From the NCBI GenBank assembly GCA_963806145.1, contig CAWDXD010000034.1:33282-97281 (forward strand): DNA of 64,000 bases, written 5' to 3'. The DNA is from DASXKD01 sp963806145 (GTDB taxonomy: Bacteria > Actinomycetota > Actinomycetes > Streptosporangiales > Streptosporangiaceae). Shown here one piece after another: positions 35,413 to 44,068 of this stretch. Positions within the stretch are counted from its first letter, which is position 1; each line of letters starts with the position of its first letter. Below the pieces are notes generated by a model. That model was not told the origin of the DNA. It worked only from the letters and a program-made list of their open reading frames with translations, and searched no databases. The position numbers were made by a program, and so were the translations under genes.

Positions 35413-35853
35413 TCATGAGATCGTCCGCTCATCCTTCTGCGGAGGCACGCAGATCGACAAGGACGGTCGGCGCGCGTCTCGGTCCCGGCTCGCGCCTGCG
35501 GCACGCCAGACTACCCGAAGATCTTGTCGGGGCACTACACCGCCTCTCGGCCTGCCGAGAATCCTTGACAGCCATCACCGATCTGAGCACCTAACGGCAG
35601 CATGACAGCCCACTCGGGTGGCCTGATTTTGGCCTTATAGCACTGCGCAACAAGGAAAGACGACGCAAGCCACTGAGAGCCATCCTGGCAGGCCAGCCGC
35701 CAAGTGCCCAGGTCGCAGATACGCGCGCCACAATCTACGGATCAGAATGTTGGGTTCGAGTTCCTACCGCCTTCCGGGTCGTCTGCGCACGGCGGCAGGC
35801 GCGTACTCTGGCGGGGTCGGTGGAACCCATCCCAAGCGGAAGCGGTGACGAGA
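35413..35853. other. Gap with a tRNA-Arg-like relic
   Basis: No gene seen. CTACGGATCAGAA at 35735-35747, followed by tgttgggttcgag, resembles the anticodon-loop-to-T-arm part of tRNA-Arg(ACG). The same start occurs at 30913. These look like degraded attachment sites of an element that used tRNA-Arg. The hydrolase start at 35854 has only a weak ribosome site. Confidence 0.5.
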
Positions 35854-36576
35854 ATGGCCGGTGAGACTCCGACGATCGTCCTGGTCCACGGTGCATGGGC
35901 CGACGCGACTGGCTTCGACGCCGAGATTCGCGCGCTGCGCGAGCGCGGGTTCACCGTCATCGGGTTCGCCAACCCGCTTCGCGATCTCGCGGCCGACGCG
36001 AGGTACCTGGTCGAAACGCTGCGGAGCTTGACCGGTCCGATCGTGCTCGTCGGCCACTCCTACGGCGGCAATGTCATCTCGGTGGCCGCGGCGAGCGTCG
36101 ACCAGGTCAAGGCGCTGGTCTACCTCAACGGCTGGATGTGCGATGAGGGCGAGAGCCAGCAGGAGCTGCTGGAGAAGTTCGAAGGCAGCCTCGTGGGGCC
36201 CTCGATCAGGCCCGTGCCGTTCACCGCGCCGGACGGGAGCGAGGGCGTTGACCTCTACCTCGACCGCGACGCGTTCCACGAAGCCTTCGCCGCCGACGTC
36301 GACCCGGCCACGGCCGCAGTGATGGCCGCGGCGCAGCGGCCGTACGCGGCAGCCGCGTTCGCGGGCACGCCTTCGGGCCAACTGGCGTGGAAGACGCTGC
36401 CGTGCTGGTACCTGCTCGGCACCGAGGACAAGGCGATTCCGCCTGCGCTGCAGCGGCACATGGCCGAGCGCGCGAACGCAACGATCGTGGAGGTGCCCGC
36501 CTCGCACGTCTCCTTCGTGTCGCAGCCCGAGGCCGCAACCCAGCTCATCCTCCAGGCCGTCCAGGCGACGAGCTAA
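35854..36576 (+). CDS. Alpha/beta hydrolase
   Basis: The 240-residue protein has the hydrolase fold: oxyanion region LVHGAWADATGF, nucleophile elbow GHSYGGN with the catalytic Ser, acid LLGTEDKAIPP with Asp, and base ASHVSFVSQPEA with His. All triad members are present, so it is probably an active esterase-like enzyme of the same broad group as EstC/salicylate-esterase-like proteins; substrate unknown. ATG 35854 begins the conserved part. It is the last gene before attachment core 4. Confidence 0.88.
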   Translation: MAGETPTIVLVHGAWADATGFDAEIRALRERGFTVIGFANPLRDLAADARYLVETLRSLTGPIVLVGHSYGGNVISVAAASVDQVKALVYLNGWMCDEGESQQELLEKFEGSLVGPSIRPVPFTAPDGSEGVDLYLDRDAFHEAFAADVDPATAAVMAAAQRPYAAAAFAGTPSGQLAWKTLPCWYLLGTEDKAIPPALQRHMAERANATIVEVPASHVSFVSQPEAATQLILQAVQATS

Positions 36577-36696
36577 GCTGAGTGACAAACTGAGTGACGA
36601 TCTGGGCAACCGCCAGCGGACGATGGGCGGACGCAGACGGACGGCTGGTGCAGTTCAAGCGCCAACTGGACCAGGTTGGAGGTAAGGCGAGCTTTC

Positions 36697-36741
36697 CTGA
36701 TAAGGAAGAGGTCCGTGGTTCAAGTCCACGTAGCCCCACCA
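36697..36741 (+). repeat. Attachment core copy 4 (tRNA-Ile 3' half)
   Basis: Identical to 16578-16622. The following 60 bases also match the stretch after the real tRNA (cacccgtatccccag, gtcccggctc), including the start of the integrase 3' region, so this copy marks the left end of another, mostly deleted element. Confidence 0.92.
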
Positions 36742-36800
36742 CCCGTATCCCCAGCCGAGGCCCCCATCCGGTCCCGGCTCTTTCTTCTCATCACGAGGCG

Positions 36801-37021
36801 CTAGGCATCATCGGCCGAGGTGACAAAGGCCGCGAGGTGTGATTCCAGGTCAGCCGCGATATGGGCGGGGAAGACCACTCGCCGCCTACCAGCGTCCGAC
36901 TTCGGTGGCCCATAGAGGTAGCCACCACCAGGCTTCTCGGTTAGAGACCGGTGTATCTGGATGGTGTGTGACCGCAGGTCAATGTCACAACGACGCAGCG
37001 CGGCCAGCTCGCCCCACCGCG
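36801..37021 (-). pseudogene. Tyrosine integrase, internal fragment
   Basis: The minus frame encodes RWGELAALRRCDIDLRS through FPAHIAADLESHLAAFVTSADDA, nearly identical to the middle of the integrase at 17900-18740. The catalytic C-terminus with His and Tyr is deleted right up to attachment core 4, and beyond 37021 the frame continues into unrelated sequence (KREIVVWHLAEYALAWGAW). It cannot be functional. Confidence 0.85.
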
Positions 37022-37279
37022 GCGGCGAGAGTTCGTCGTGGCGCCACGCACCCCAGGCGAGCGCGTACTCGGCCAGGTGCCAGACGACGATCTCGCGTTT
37101 CGCCTTGGGCACACGGTCGGAGGGCGGCTGGAGCCGCAGCGGCTCATCGTGCGCGGTGCGTGCCCGATCAAGCAGCGAACCACCCGCATCCACGGTCACT
37201 CAGGCGGGCCCCGGGATGATCGGCAAGGCAGAACGTCGGTCTCTAGCGCAGAAGAGTTTGTGTTGCTAACCTGTTGCCC

Positions 37280-37960
37280 ATGACGAGTGGAACTGCGTCT
37301 CGGAGACGACCCGCGCCAGCTGCTGTCGGGCACGCGCGAACTCACCCGCCAGGTGCGCAGGACCCAGCGTGCGACCTGGTTCCCGTCCTCGTCCTCGCGG
37401 CGGTGACCTTCGCCGCCATTCCCTTCCGCTACTCGCCCCACCGCCTGGGGACCTGCGCCGCTACGGGACTTGACAGGGTCTGCACCGCTTATCCCCCCGC
37501 GCTGCTGGTGTACTGGCCGACCGCGCTGGTGCTGGCCTACGTGGTGATCGCCGCCTTCTACATCCGCCGGTCCCAGGCCCGCGGCGTCGGGACCCGCGTG
37601 CGGCCATACGTCGTCGCTGGGATCATCCTCGCTCTGGCGATGACCGGCTCGCTGCTGTGGACGCTGTATCACCCGCTGGCCTTCACGCTCGATGGCCCCG
37701 GCATGTTCTCCGCGCTGCACAGTTACCCCTTCGCTATCGGCCTGGCCTTGGTGGTGTTGTCGTGGGCCGAACGCGACGGGGCACTGCTGGCCCTGGCGCT
37801 CGGCTACTTGACGGTTGTGCTGGTGACCGCCACCGTCGGCTCGGTCAGCGGCCACGGGGCGCTGGGCTTCCCGGTGCAGTTCGTGATCTCCGGCAGCGTG
37901 CTGCTGCTCGGCGGCATCGGCTTTTTCCTGGCCCAGCGGCCCTGGCGGCGCGCGGCATGA
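37280..37960 (+). CDS. Membrane protein with about five helices
   Basis: The 226-residue protein has hydrophobic segments LVPVLVLAAVTFAAIPF, YWPTALVLAYVVIAAFYI, VVAGIILALAMTGSLLW, FAIGLALVVLSW with LALALGYLTVVLVTATVG, and FVISGSVLLLGGIGFFLA. I do not recognise a named family. Its stop overlaps the start of a winged-helix regulator (ATGA). Pairs of a membrane protein with such a regulator are common in actinobacteria; the regulator probably controls the pair. ATG 37280 is preferred over a TTG two codons upstream. Confidence 0.75.
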   Translation: MTSGTASRRRPAPAAVGHARTHPPGAQDPACDLVPVLVLAAVTFAAIPFRYSPHRLGTCAATGLDRVCTAYPPALLVYWPTALVLAYVVIAAFYIRRSQARGVGTRVRPYVVAGIILALAMTGSLLWTLYHPLAFTLDGPGMFSALHSYPFAIGLALVVLSWAERDGALLALALGYLTVVLVTATVGSVSGHGALGFPVQFVISGSVLLLGGIGFFLAQRPWRRAA

Positions 37961-38274
37961 CCAGCCATCCCGCGAACGGGCTCGACGATATCGTCCATCA
38001 GCGGGTGCGGCTGGGCATCCTCACCATCGCCCACGAGGCCCGCCGGGTGGAGTTCAGCTACCTGCGCGACACGCTCGGGCTGACCGCAGGCAACCTGTCC
38101 CAGCACCTTGGCGTGCTGGAAACCGCCGGGCTCATCGCCATAGAGAAGGGCTACGCCGGAAAGCGCGCCCGCACCTGGGTCACCCTCACCAAGGCCGGCC
38201 AGGCCGCACTCGAGGCCGAGATCGCTCAGCTCAAACTGCTGATCAGCCGCATCGAGCCGGCGCCGTCTCTCTGA
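37957..38274 (+). CDS. Winged-helix transcriptional regulator
   Basis: The 105-residue protein is a winged helix of the ArsR/MarR-like type used in actinobacterial two-gene units: VRLGILTIAHEARRVEFSYLRDTLGLTAGNLSQHLGVLETAGLIAIEKGYAGKRARTWVTLT, followed by a dimerisation helix. Domain and length are complete. It is translationally coupled to the membrane protein before it. The ligand, if any, is unknown. Confidence 0.85.
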   Translation: MTSHPANGLDDIVHQRVRLGILTIAHEARRVEFSYLRDTLGLTAGNLSQHLGVLETAGLIAIEKGYAGKRARTWVTLTKAGQAALEAEIAQLKLLISRIEPAPSL

Positions 38275-38585
38275 TGCACCCTCTGGTGGGCACTTCGGCT
38301 CCTGGATAATCCCTCACACACCGTCCTCCTGCGCTGCTGGCTAGGAGCGGGGCCTGGTCATCCCGTCTGCCATCTTCTCGATCCCGCGTTCGGCAAGCTG
38401 CTGGGCAAGAACCGCGTCTACCTCCGGTTGCCTGATCCTGAGGAGCCCGTGACCTGGTGGCTAACGGAACATGACCCTGCTGGGCGGCGCCGAGGCCCGC
38501 AAGGCCCGGGGGCCGGCTGGCCGGGAGGGGCGCGGCCACCGTCTTAGGAGCGGGGTGGTTGAGGCACCTGGCCAAGCCCGGGAGG
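38275..38585. other. Gap with a possible gene fragment
   Basis: No full gene. Near 38398-38470 the + strand reads KLLGKNRVYLRLPDPEEPVT, which looks like coding sequence but has no start and soon loses sense, so it may be a gene scrap. Nothing else is evident. Confidence 0.4.
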
Positions 38586-39233
38586 TCAGGCTGCGCAAGA
38601 TCTTGCGAACAGCGACAGCGTGAGGTGAAGGGCCCGGGCCTGGCCGCCGATCGTCACGTCGAGTGGCACGCAGCCGCGGAACGGCGGGCGGGTGAAGGCG
38701 AAGCCCTGGGCGAAGAACCCGCCCGCCTTGCGGCAGGCATGGTAGGTCGCCGAGGTCACCTCGCTGGGACCGGTGGCGATCACTGCGTGGCCGCGGGCGC
38801 TGGCCCCGATTGTCACGGTGACCGTCGCGCCCGGCCGGAGCACTAGGGGGAGCTTGTAGAACCTGCCGTGGCGCCCGAACGGCGCATAGCCCCACTGGGC
38901 CGGGGTGTAGGTGGCGAGGGCGAGGCCGACGGGGAAGTACATCGGCCCGACGGCCAGGTCATGCGGCCCGGGGGTGACTGGCGCCGGGGGGTCTGGGTAA
39001 CCAGGCCAGGCCTCCGCGGCGCACGACAGCACTAGCGGGTTGCCCGGGCTGCCGGGCGGGCCGGTGACGTGCGGGCTGCTGGCCGGGGATTGCGCGGGCG
39101 ATGAAGTTGCTGTCCGATTCGCGTTGGGCGTGCTGGCTCCCGTGCAGCCCGCGAGGATGGCGCAAGTCAGCGTGGCCAAGGTGAACGTAAGAAACAATGG
39201 CCGACTGCGCACATGACCTATTCTGCTGGTCAT
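38586..39233 (-). CDS. Secreted lipoprotein, unknown function
   Basis: The protein of about 215 residues from ATG 39233 has a lipoprotein signal: FLTFTLATLTCAILAGCTG with the lipobox LAGC. A Ser/Thr/Pro-rich linker follows, then a beta-rich domain with PMYFPVGLALATYTPAQWGY, LPLVLRPGATVTVTIGASARGHAVI and a conserved Cys pair. It is expected to be anchored on the outer face of the membrane. I do not recognise the domain. It lies 150 bases downstream of the propeller gene on the same strand. Confidence 0.72.
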   Translation of the reverse strand: MTSRIGHVRSRPLFLTFTLATLTCAILAGCTGASTPNANRTATSSPAQSPASSPHVTGPPGSPGNPLVLSCAAEAWPGYPDPPAPVTPGPHDLAVGPMYFPVGLALATYTPAQWGYAPFGRHGRFYKLPLVLRPGATVTVTIGASARGHAVIATGPSEVTSATYHACRKAGGFFAQGFAFTRPPFRGCVPLDVTIGGQARALHLTLSLFARSCAA

Positions 39234-39383
39234 CGCGCAGAGTCGGACAGACGGGTCGCGAGACCGCGTCAACGATCAGTCGCAAGTCCACCCCGCAATG
39301 CCTTGCCATGATCAGCACCTGGGCCAGGGGTGGACTCTGTGGTGGCTGGTGGGCTTACCCGGGATGATTTGCTGCTGTGCAGG

Positions 39384-40757
39384 TCAGGGTGTGATCCAGA
39401 GACGGGGGATACCGCGGTAGTCGGGGAGGCGGATGGGCTTGCCGGGGATATTGGTGGTGGTGCTGATCGGGACGGCGCCGTGCTGGGCGGCGGCGTAGAG
39501 AGTTTTCCCGTCGGGGGTGATCGCGATGTCTTCAGCTCCGACGGGGATGGGCCGGCCGGGCGTGTTCGTGGCCGTGCTGATCGGGATGATCGCGCCGCCG
39601 GTGGGCCGGTCGGTGCCGGTACCGACGTAGAGGGTCTTCCCGTCGGGGGTGATCGTCATGGTTCCAACACCGGCACTGACCGGGATGGGCTGGCCGGCCG
39701 TGTTGGTGGCGGTGCTGACCGGGGTGATCGTGTCCGTGCCCGCAACGTAGAGGGTCTTCCCGTCGGGGGTGATCGTCATGGTTCCAACACCGGCACTGAC
39801 CGGGATGGGCTGGCCAGGTCTGCCGGTGGCCGTGCTGACCGGGGTCACGTAGCCGCGGTGGCCGTCCCCGCCGTCGAGGTAGATGGTTTTCCCGTCTGGG
39901 GTGATCGCGACATCAGACGCGCCGTGGCTGAGGCGGATCGGTGTGCCGGGCGTGCCGGTGGCCGTGTTGATCGGCGTGAGGGTGGCTGGCTTGAGCATGA
40001 ACGGGGTGTACGGCGTGGTGTTTAGGCTTCCGGCAGCGGCGTAAGCGGTCTTCCCGTCTGGGCTGAACACAATCCCGAGGATGTATGGACGCCTGGCGGA
40101 GGTCACCCGGATCGGCTGCCCGGCCGTGTTGCTGGCCGTGCTGATCGGGACGATGGAGCCGGACAACTTGGAGCCTGTGCTCCAGCTGAAAGTGAGGTAG
40201 GCGGTCTTCCCCTCCGGGTTCATCGTGATGCTAAACGGCCGGTAGCTGGGCATGGGAACGTGGATCGGCGGGCCGGGCGTGTTGGTGGCCGTGCTGACCG
40301 GGACGACCGCGCCCTTAGGCCCTTCGATGTAAGCGGTCTTCCCGTCCGGAGTGAACGCGAGCCCGCCGATCGTCCCCATGCGGATCGGCTTGCCGGGCGT
40401 GTTCGTAGCGGTACTGATCGGGGTGAGCTCTTCGGCGAAATTGTATTTGCCCGGGTAGGAGACATAGACGGTCGCAGCGGTCGGCCGGTGCCCCGCCGCT
40501 GGCCCGGAACCATGCAGTGCGCTTGGGACGATCACTGTGGCGGCAACCACGGCGGTTACCGCAGCGGCGGCGGCCAGTGGCGCCACCCAGCCTGGCCAGC
40601 GGCGCCCAGGCGGTGGTGCGCTCCCACGGGGCCACCCGGTGATGGTCCGCCGGTGCCTGCGGTCAGCTCGCCGGATGACATCGGCCACCGCTAGCGGCCG
40701 GGCCTGGCTGGCAGCCTCATCGGCTAGCTGCCGCAGTTCGTCCTTCAGGTCAGACAC
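39384..40757 (-). CDS. Membrane-anchored YVTN/YncE-type beta-propeller, partner of ECF sigma factor
   Basis: The 457-residue protein has a cytoplasmic N-terminus (about 55 residues), one membrane segment (WVAPLAAAAAVTAVVAATVIV), and seven or more blades outside. Each blade has the pattern TPDGKTxYV and PISTATNTPGxPI. Two neighbouring blades are almost identical (PIPVSAGVGTMTITPDGKTL), showing recent duplication. It lies 18 bases after an ECF sigma gene, so it occupies the anti-sigma position. A role as a sensor binding the sigma factor inside and a ligand outside is likely but unproven. Confidence 0.8.
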   Translation of the reverse strand: MSDLKDELRQLADEAASQARPLAVADVIRRADRRHRRTITGWPRGSAPPPGRRWPGWVAPLAAAAAVTAVVAATVIVPSALHGSGPAAGHRPTAATVYVSYPGKYNFAEELTPISTATNTPGKPIRMGTIGGLAFTPDGKTAYIEGPKGAVVPVSTATNTPGPPIHVPMPSYRPFSITMNPEGKTAYLTFSWSTGSKLSGSIVPISTASNTAGQPIRVTSARRPYILGIVFSPDGKTAYAAAGSLNTTPYTPFMLKPATLTPINTATGTPGTPIRLSHGASDVAITPDGKTIYLDGGDGHRGYVTPVSTATGRPGQPIPVSAGVGTMTITPDGKTLYVAGTDTITPVSTATNTAGQPIPVSAGVGTMTITPDGKTLYVGTGTDRPTGGAIIPISTATNTPGRPIPVGAEDIAITPDGKTLYAAAQHGAVPISTTTNIPGKPIRLPDYRGIPRLWITP

Positions 40758-40775
40758 TGGAATACCTCCGGCCAG

Positions 40776-41267
40776 TCACTCGCGTACCGGTGCGGTTGTT
40801 TCCCGCAGATAGGGCGCGAGGGCGGCACGCCCGCGAGCCAATCGGGCCTTGACCGTCCCGGGGCGCACACTGGTCTCGGCGGCGATCTGCTGCACGGTCA
40901 GGTCAACCAGGTGATACAGCACCAGCGCGCGGCGCTGCTCGGCGGGCACCTTCCGCAGCGCCTCGACGAAGGCAATGCGGTCAGGGTCAGGCCCGGCGAC
41001 AACGTCGGGTCTGGCCGCCAGTAGCATCAGCCGGAGACCTTTCCGGGCGCGCTGCCACCGGGTAACCGCGATCCGCCAGGCTGTCACGCGGACCCAGGCC
41101 TCGACCTCGCGGTCGGTGTTGATCTGATCGCGGTAAACCCACGCCCGGACGAACGCCTCCTGCACCGCGTCCTGGGCCTCGGGCCGGTTGCCGGTCATGG
41201 CAGACAGCTGGCCCACCAGCCGCGGGAAGCTAGCGGCGTAGAAGCTGGTGAACTCCTCGCGATCCAC
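40776..41267 (-). CDS. ECF RNA polymerase sigma factor (SigE-family)
   Basis: The protein of about 163 residues has sigma region 2 (FYAASFPRLVGQLSAMTGNRPEAQDAVQEAFVRAWVYRD) and region 4 (LRKVPAEQRRALVLYHLVDLTVQQIAAETSVRPGTVKARLARGRAAL). It directs RNA polymerase to a special promoter set. GTG 41267 follows GGAGGCAGG; a GTG at 41297 would add 10 residues. It is followed by a membrane-anchored propeller protein that probably holds it inactive. Confidence 0.9.
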   Translation of the reverse strand: MDREEFTSFYAASFPRLVGQLSAMTGNRPEAQDAVQEAFVRAWVYRDQINTDREVEAWVRVTAWRIAVTRWQRARKGLRLMLLAARPDVVAGPDPDRIAFVEALRKVPAEQRRALVLYHLVDLTVQQIAAETSVRPGTVKARLARGRAALAPYLRETTAPVRE

Positions 41268-41297
41268 CCTGCCTCCGCCTTCCCGCACAACTATCAC

Positions 41298-41769
41298 CTT
41301 CGGCCCGTGCCAGCCCTCATTAGGAATACCTCTACAGTCACCAGTTGGTTGCCTCGGATCGGCACGGATCAGATGACTAGGCGATGCACTCCAGGAGCCC
41401 TGCCCGTGCCTGCCATGTGCCCGTAAGGAGAATTACCCACCGGGTTTCGCAGTCGCATACTCCCCAGCGTGCCGGTTGCAAGCCAAGCCCAGAGCCGCAG
41501 TCATGCGACGGGGGCCCTGTGACGCTGGCCGCATCGTCTGCTCGCGACGCGCCAGGTCACAGTGCGGAAGTACAACGTCCCCTCACAACTGCCAACCCCG
41601 CCCGGCGCCAGCACACTGAGCAAGCTGGGACGACGGCTAAACGCCCAGCAGTGCCGCTAGTTCCGGACGAAGAGGCCCGTGCCCCTTGCGTACCCGTTGG
41701 GCAGACACTGGCGGCGAATCACGGTCAGCCACGGGCACACCGATCTGACACGGGCTGCGGTTGCCCGGG
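41298..41769. other. Gap between the ECF sigma gene and the kelch gene
   Basis: No supported gene. Around 41680-41745 the stretch gtgccccttgcgtacccgttgg with nearby cacggtcagccacgggca recalls the integrase-end sequences of the island, suggesting another decayed relic outside the tRNA-Ile borders. The region should hold the sigma factor promoter near 41300-41350. Confidence 0.4.
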
Positions 41770-42858
41770 TTAGCCAGGGCCCCAGGTCCAAGTGTCCCCC
41801 AGCACACCGCCGCCGCGGCCGCCGAACAGGACGATGTTGGCGGTGGTCGCGTCGTAGGCCATTGACGCAAATTGCCGGGGAGGCGGGCTGGTTTTAGGGG
41901 CCTGCTTCGTCCAGGTAGAGCCGTCCCAGGTCCAGGTGTCGCCTAGCAGGAGAACCTCGGTACCGCCGCTGAACAGGACGACGTTGGCGGTGGCCGCGTC
42001 GTAGGCCATCGACGCGTCAAACCGGGGAGGCGGGCTGGTTTTAGGGGCCTGCTTTGTCCAGGTAGAGCCGTCCCAGGTCCAGGTGCTGTCCAGCGAGCTG
42101 CCACCCCTGGTGAAGCCGCCGAACAGGACGACGTTGGCGGTGGCCGCGTCGTAGGCCATCGACGCACCAGCCCGGGCAGGCGGGCTGGTTTTAGGGGCCT
42201 GCTTTGTCCAGGTAGAGCCGTCCCAGGTCCAGGTGTCGCCCAGGAAGTGATGCACCCCGACGTCGCCGCCGAACAGGACCACGGTGCCGGTGGCCGCGTC
42301 GTAGGCCATCGACGCCTCCCCTCGGACAGGCGGGCTGGTCTTGGGGGCCTGCTTCGTCCAGGTAGAGCCGTCCCAGGTCCAGGTGCCGCCCAGCGGGATG
42401 CCATGCCTGCTGAAGCCGCCGAACAGGACGACGTTGCCGGTGGCCGCGTCGTAGGCCATCGACGCGTCGGTCCGGGCAACCGGGCTGGTCTTGGGGATCT
42501 GCTTTGTCCAGGTAGAGCCGTCCCAGGTCCAGGTGCCGCCTAGGACGCTACGGCTACCGAGACCGCCGAACATGACCACGTTGCCGGTGGCCGCGTCATA
42601 GGCCATCGACGCAAGGAACCGGCCAGGCGGGCTGGTCGCGGGGGCCTGCTGAGTCCAGTTCAAGACCGGGGAGGAACTCGCCAGGGCGGCTGACTGCCCG
42701 GCACCAGGGACCCCGAAGGCAGCCACGGCGGCCACCACGGCAACCGACCCCGTCCTCACGGACCCGCGTGACCGCCGCGGCACCCCAGCCCGGCCCCGCC
42801 CGGCGAACCGGGTACGGGCCGCAGCGGTGATCCTTCTGCTGATCCCGATCCGGTCCAT
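41770..42858 (-). CDS. Secreted kelch-repeat beta-propeller protein
   Basis: The 362-residue protein has a long twin-Arg-rich N-terminus and hydrophobic export signal (SVAVVAAVAAFGVPGAG). Six kelch blades follow, each about 50 residues: MAYDAATGNVVLFGG, a variable loop, GTWTWDGSTWTKQAPKTSPP. Six blades fit a complete propeller. ATG 42858 is taken because the signal follows; the frame extends further without a better start. It is the intact relative of the broken gene at 25932. The ligand is unknown. Confidence 0.85.
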   Translation of the reverse strand: MDRIGISRRITAAARTRFAGRGRAGVPRRSRGSVRTGSVAVVAAVAAFGVPGAGQSAALASSSPVLNWTQQAPATSPPGRFLASMAYDAATGNVVMFGGLGSRSVLGGTWTWDGSTWTKQIPKTSPVARTDASMAYDAATGNVVLFGGFSRHGIPLGGTWTWDGSTWTKQAPKTSPPVRGEASMAYDAATGTVVLFGGDVGVHHFLGDTWTWDGSTWTKQAPKTSPPARAGASMAYDAATANVVLFGGFTRGGSSLDSTWTWDGSTWTKQAPKTSPPPRFDASMAYDAATANVVLFSGGTEVLLLGDTWTWDGSTWTKQAPKTSPPPRQFASMAYDATTANIVLFGGRGGGVLGDTWTWGPG

Positions 42859-43131
42859 GAAGCCACCGTCCCCACACGATACGGCGAGCACGATCCGCCC
42901 GCTCCCGCGCCATCGCGGGTTCACCAGTAAGACGCGGCAAGAGCGCCGCGGGTTGACCTGCGCTATGTTGGCCCCAGAGCACCCGGGGCAACAGGGGTAA
43001 ACAAGGTGAATCGTTAGGCCGCCCGTGCGCCCGGTGCAGGTGGCGTTAGCCGCCAGGCCGGACAGCAGCGCTGGGGACACCAGCCATGACCGGACGGCTG
43101 ATCGTCCTCGACGGCGGCACGCCACGTTCAG

Positions 43132-43347
43132 TCATCCCGTTTGCCCGTCGATCGACTCGCGCATCAGCCCGCCTAGCGTCATCGACGAAGGCCTCAGCGC
43201 CACTCGCAACTGTTCATCGCTCAAACCCCGACACTTCCACGCCAGCGTTGCCCGCTGATAGTCGAGAAAACCAAGCAGCGTCGCGACCTCGCTACCTTCA
43301 TGGGGCGGTTCGGGGCGCCCATACTCGTCCACCATCACCTCAGCCAT
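43132..43347 (-). pseudogene. DinB/DUF664-like protein, N-terminal stump
   Basis: The 71 residues (YGRPEPPHEGSEVATLLGFLDYQ, LAWKCRGLSDEQLRVALRPSSMTLGGLM) are the classic first helices of actinobacterial DinB/DUF664 (mycothiol-dependent-like) proteins, which are normally about 170 residues. The family match ends at GGLM; the metal-binding histidines further on are missing and unrelated residues follow. It is therefore a truncated remnant. Confidence 0.75.
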
Positions 43348-43606
43348 GAGCCGAACCCTACCGATGACGGCAACCCCAGTTCATCCTGGCAAACGATCTT
43401 CTGACCGCGGCAGGGAGGACACATCGAACGCCAGCGGGACACGACACCTACGAGCCCGTCGGCCGTGCCAGTTCCGTGCCAGAATGGCCGGGAAAAACGG
43501 TCAACAGCGGACACCTGGGGGACGTGCACACGGCGTTCACCTGGGCACCAGCAGCAACCTCGGTGTGAAATAGTTACTGCCGGACAAGGCGGCTAGAGTT
43601 CGAGTT

Positions 43607-44068
43607 ATGCCGGATGACGAAGCCGACCTAAACTCTTCCAGCGGTTCTGCCTCGAACGTCCTGAGGCGCATGAGTGATGCCGAGTCCATGGAGCTGCTCG
43701 CCAGCGGAGGGCTCGGGCGTCTGGTCTATAACGGCCCGTACGGGCCCACGGCGCTGCCGGTCGTGTACAAGATCGATGCAGAGTCGATTGTCTTGGGCAC
43801 GTGGGATCCCGTCCTCTTTGACGAGGACCTGCGTACTGGTATCGCGCAGGCCGAGTACCAGGTCGCGGTGGAGGTGGACCAGATCGATGTGGAAGCGCGT
43901 GCCGGGTGGTTCGTGCTGGTACGGGGGGCTGCGCACCATCTGGACACTGAGGCCGAGCGCGCGCCGTTCATCGATGCCGGGCTCGGGCCGTGGGTCGAGG
44001 GGGTACCTGCGCACTTCATCCGGGTGAATCCCACCACCATCTGGGGCAACTGCACCTCTCAGGCATGA
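43607..44068 (+). CDS. Pyridoxamine 5'-phosphate oxidase-like flavin/F420-binding protein
   Basis: The 153-residue protein has the split-barrel fold of small PNPOx-like proteins: MSDAESMELLASGGLGRLVYNGPYGPTALPVVYKID, then SIVLGTWDP and a C-terminal VPAHFIRVNPTTIWGN. Actinobacterial members bind F420, FMN or heme; which one cannot be told here. The length is normal. The ATG at 43607 has no strong ribosome site, so leaderless translation is possible. Confidence 0.82.
   Translation: MPDDEADLNSSSGSASNVLRRMSDAESMELLASGGLGRLVYNGPYGPTALPVVYKIDAESIVLGTWDPVLFDEDLRTGIAQAEYQVAVEVDQIDVEARAGWFVLVRGAAHHLDTEAERAPFIDAGLGPWVEGVPAHFIRVNPTTIWGNCTSQA

Noticed and set aside
38586..39233. A gene on the + strand overlapping the lipoprotein
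   Set aside because: The minus frame has a proper lipobox and export signal; the plus frame has no features.
39620..39820. Direct repeats of about 70 bases that could be a mobile or CRISPR repeat
   Set aside because: They encode two near-identical propeller blades in one intact frame.
41770..42650. Regular repeats that resemble a CRISPR array (gtcccaggtccaggtg about every 145 bases)
   Set aside because: They are in phase with the kelch blades and encode TWTWDGSTW; spacing is too long and spacers are coding.
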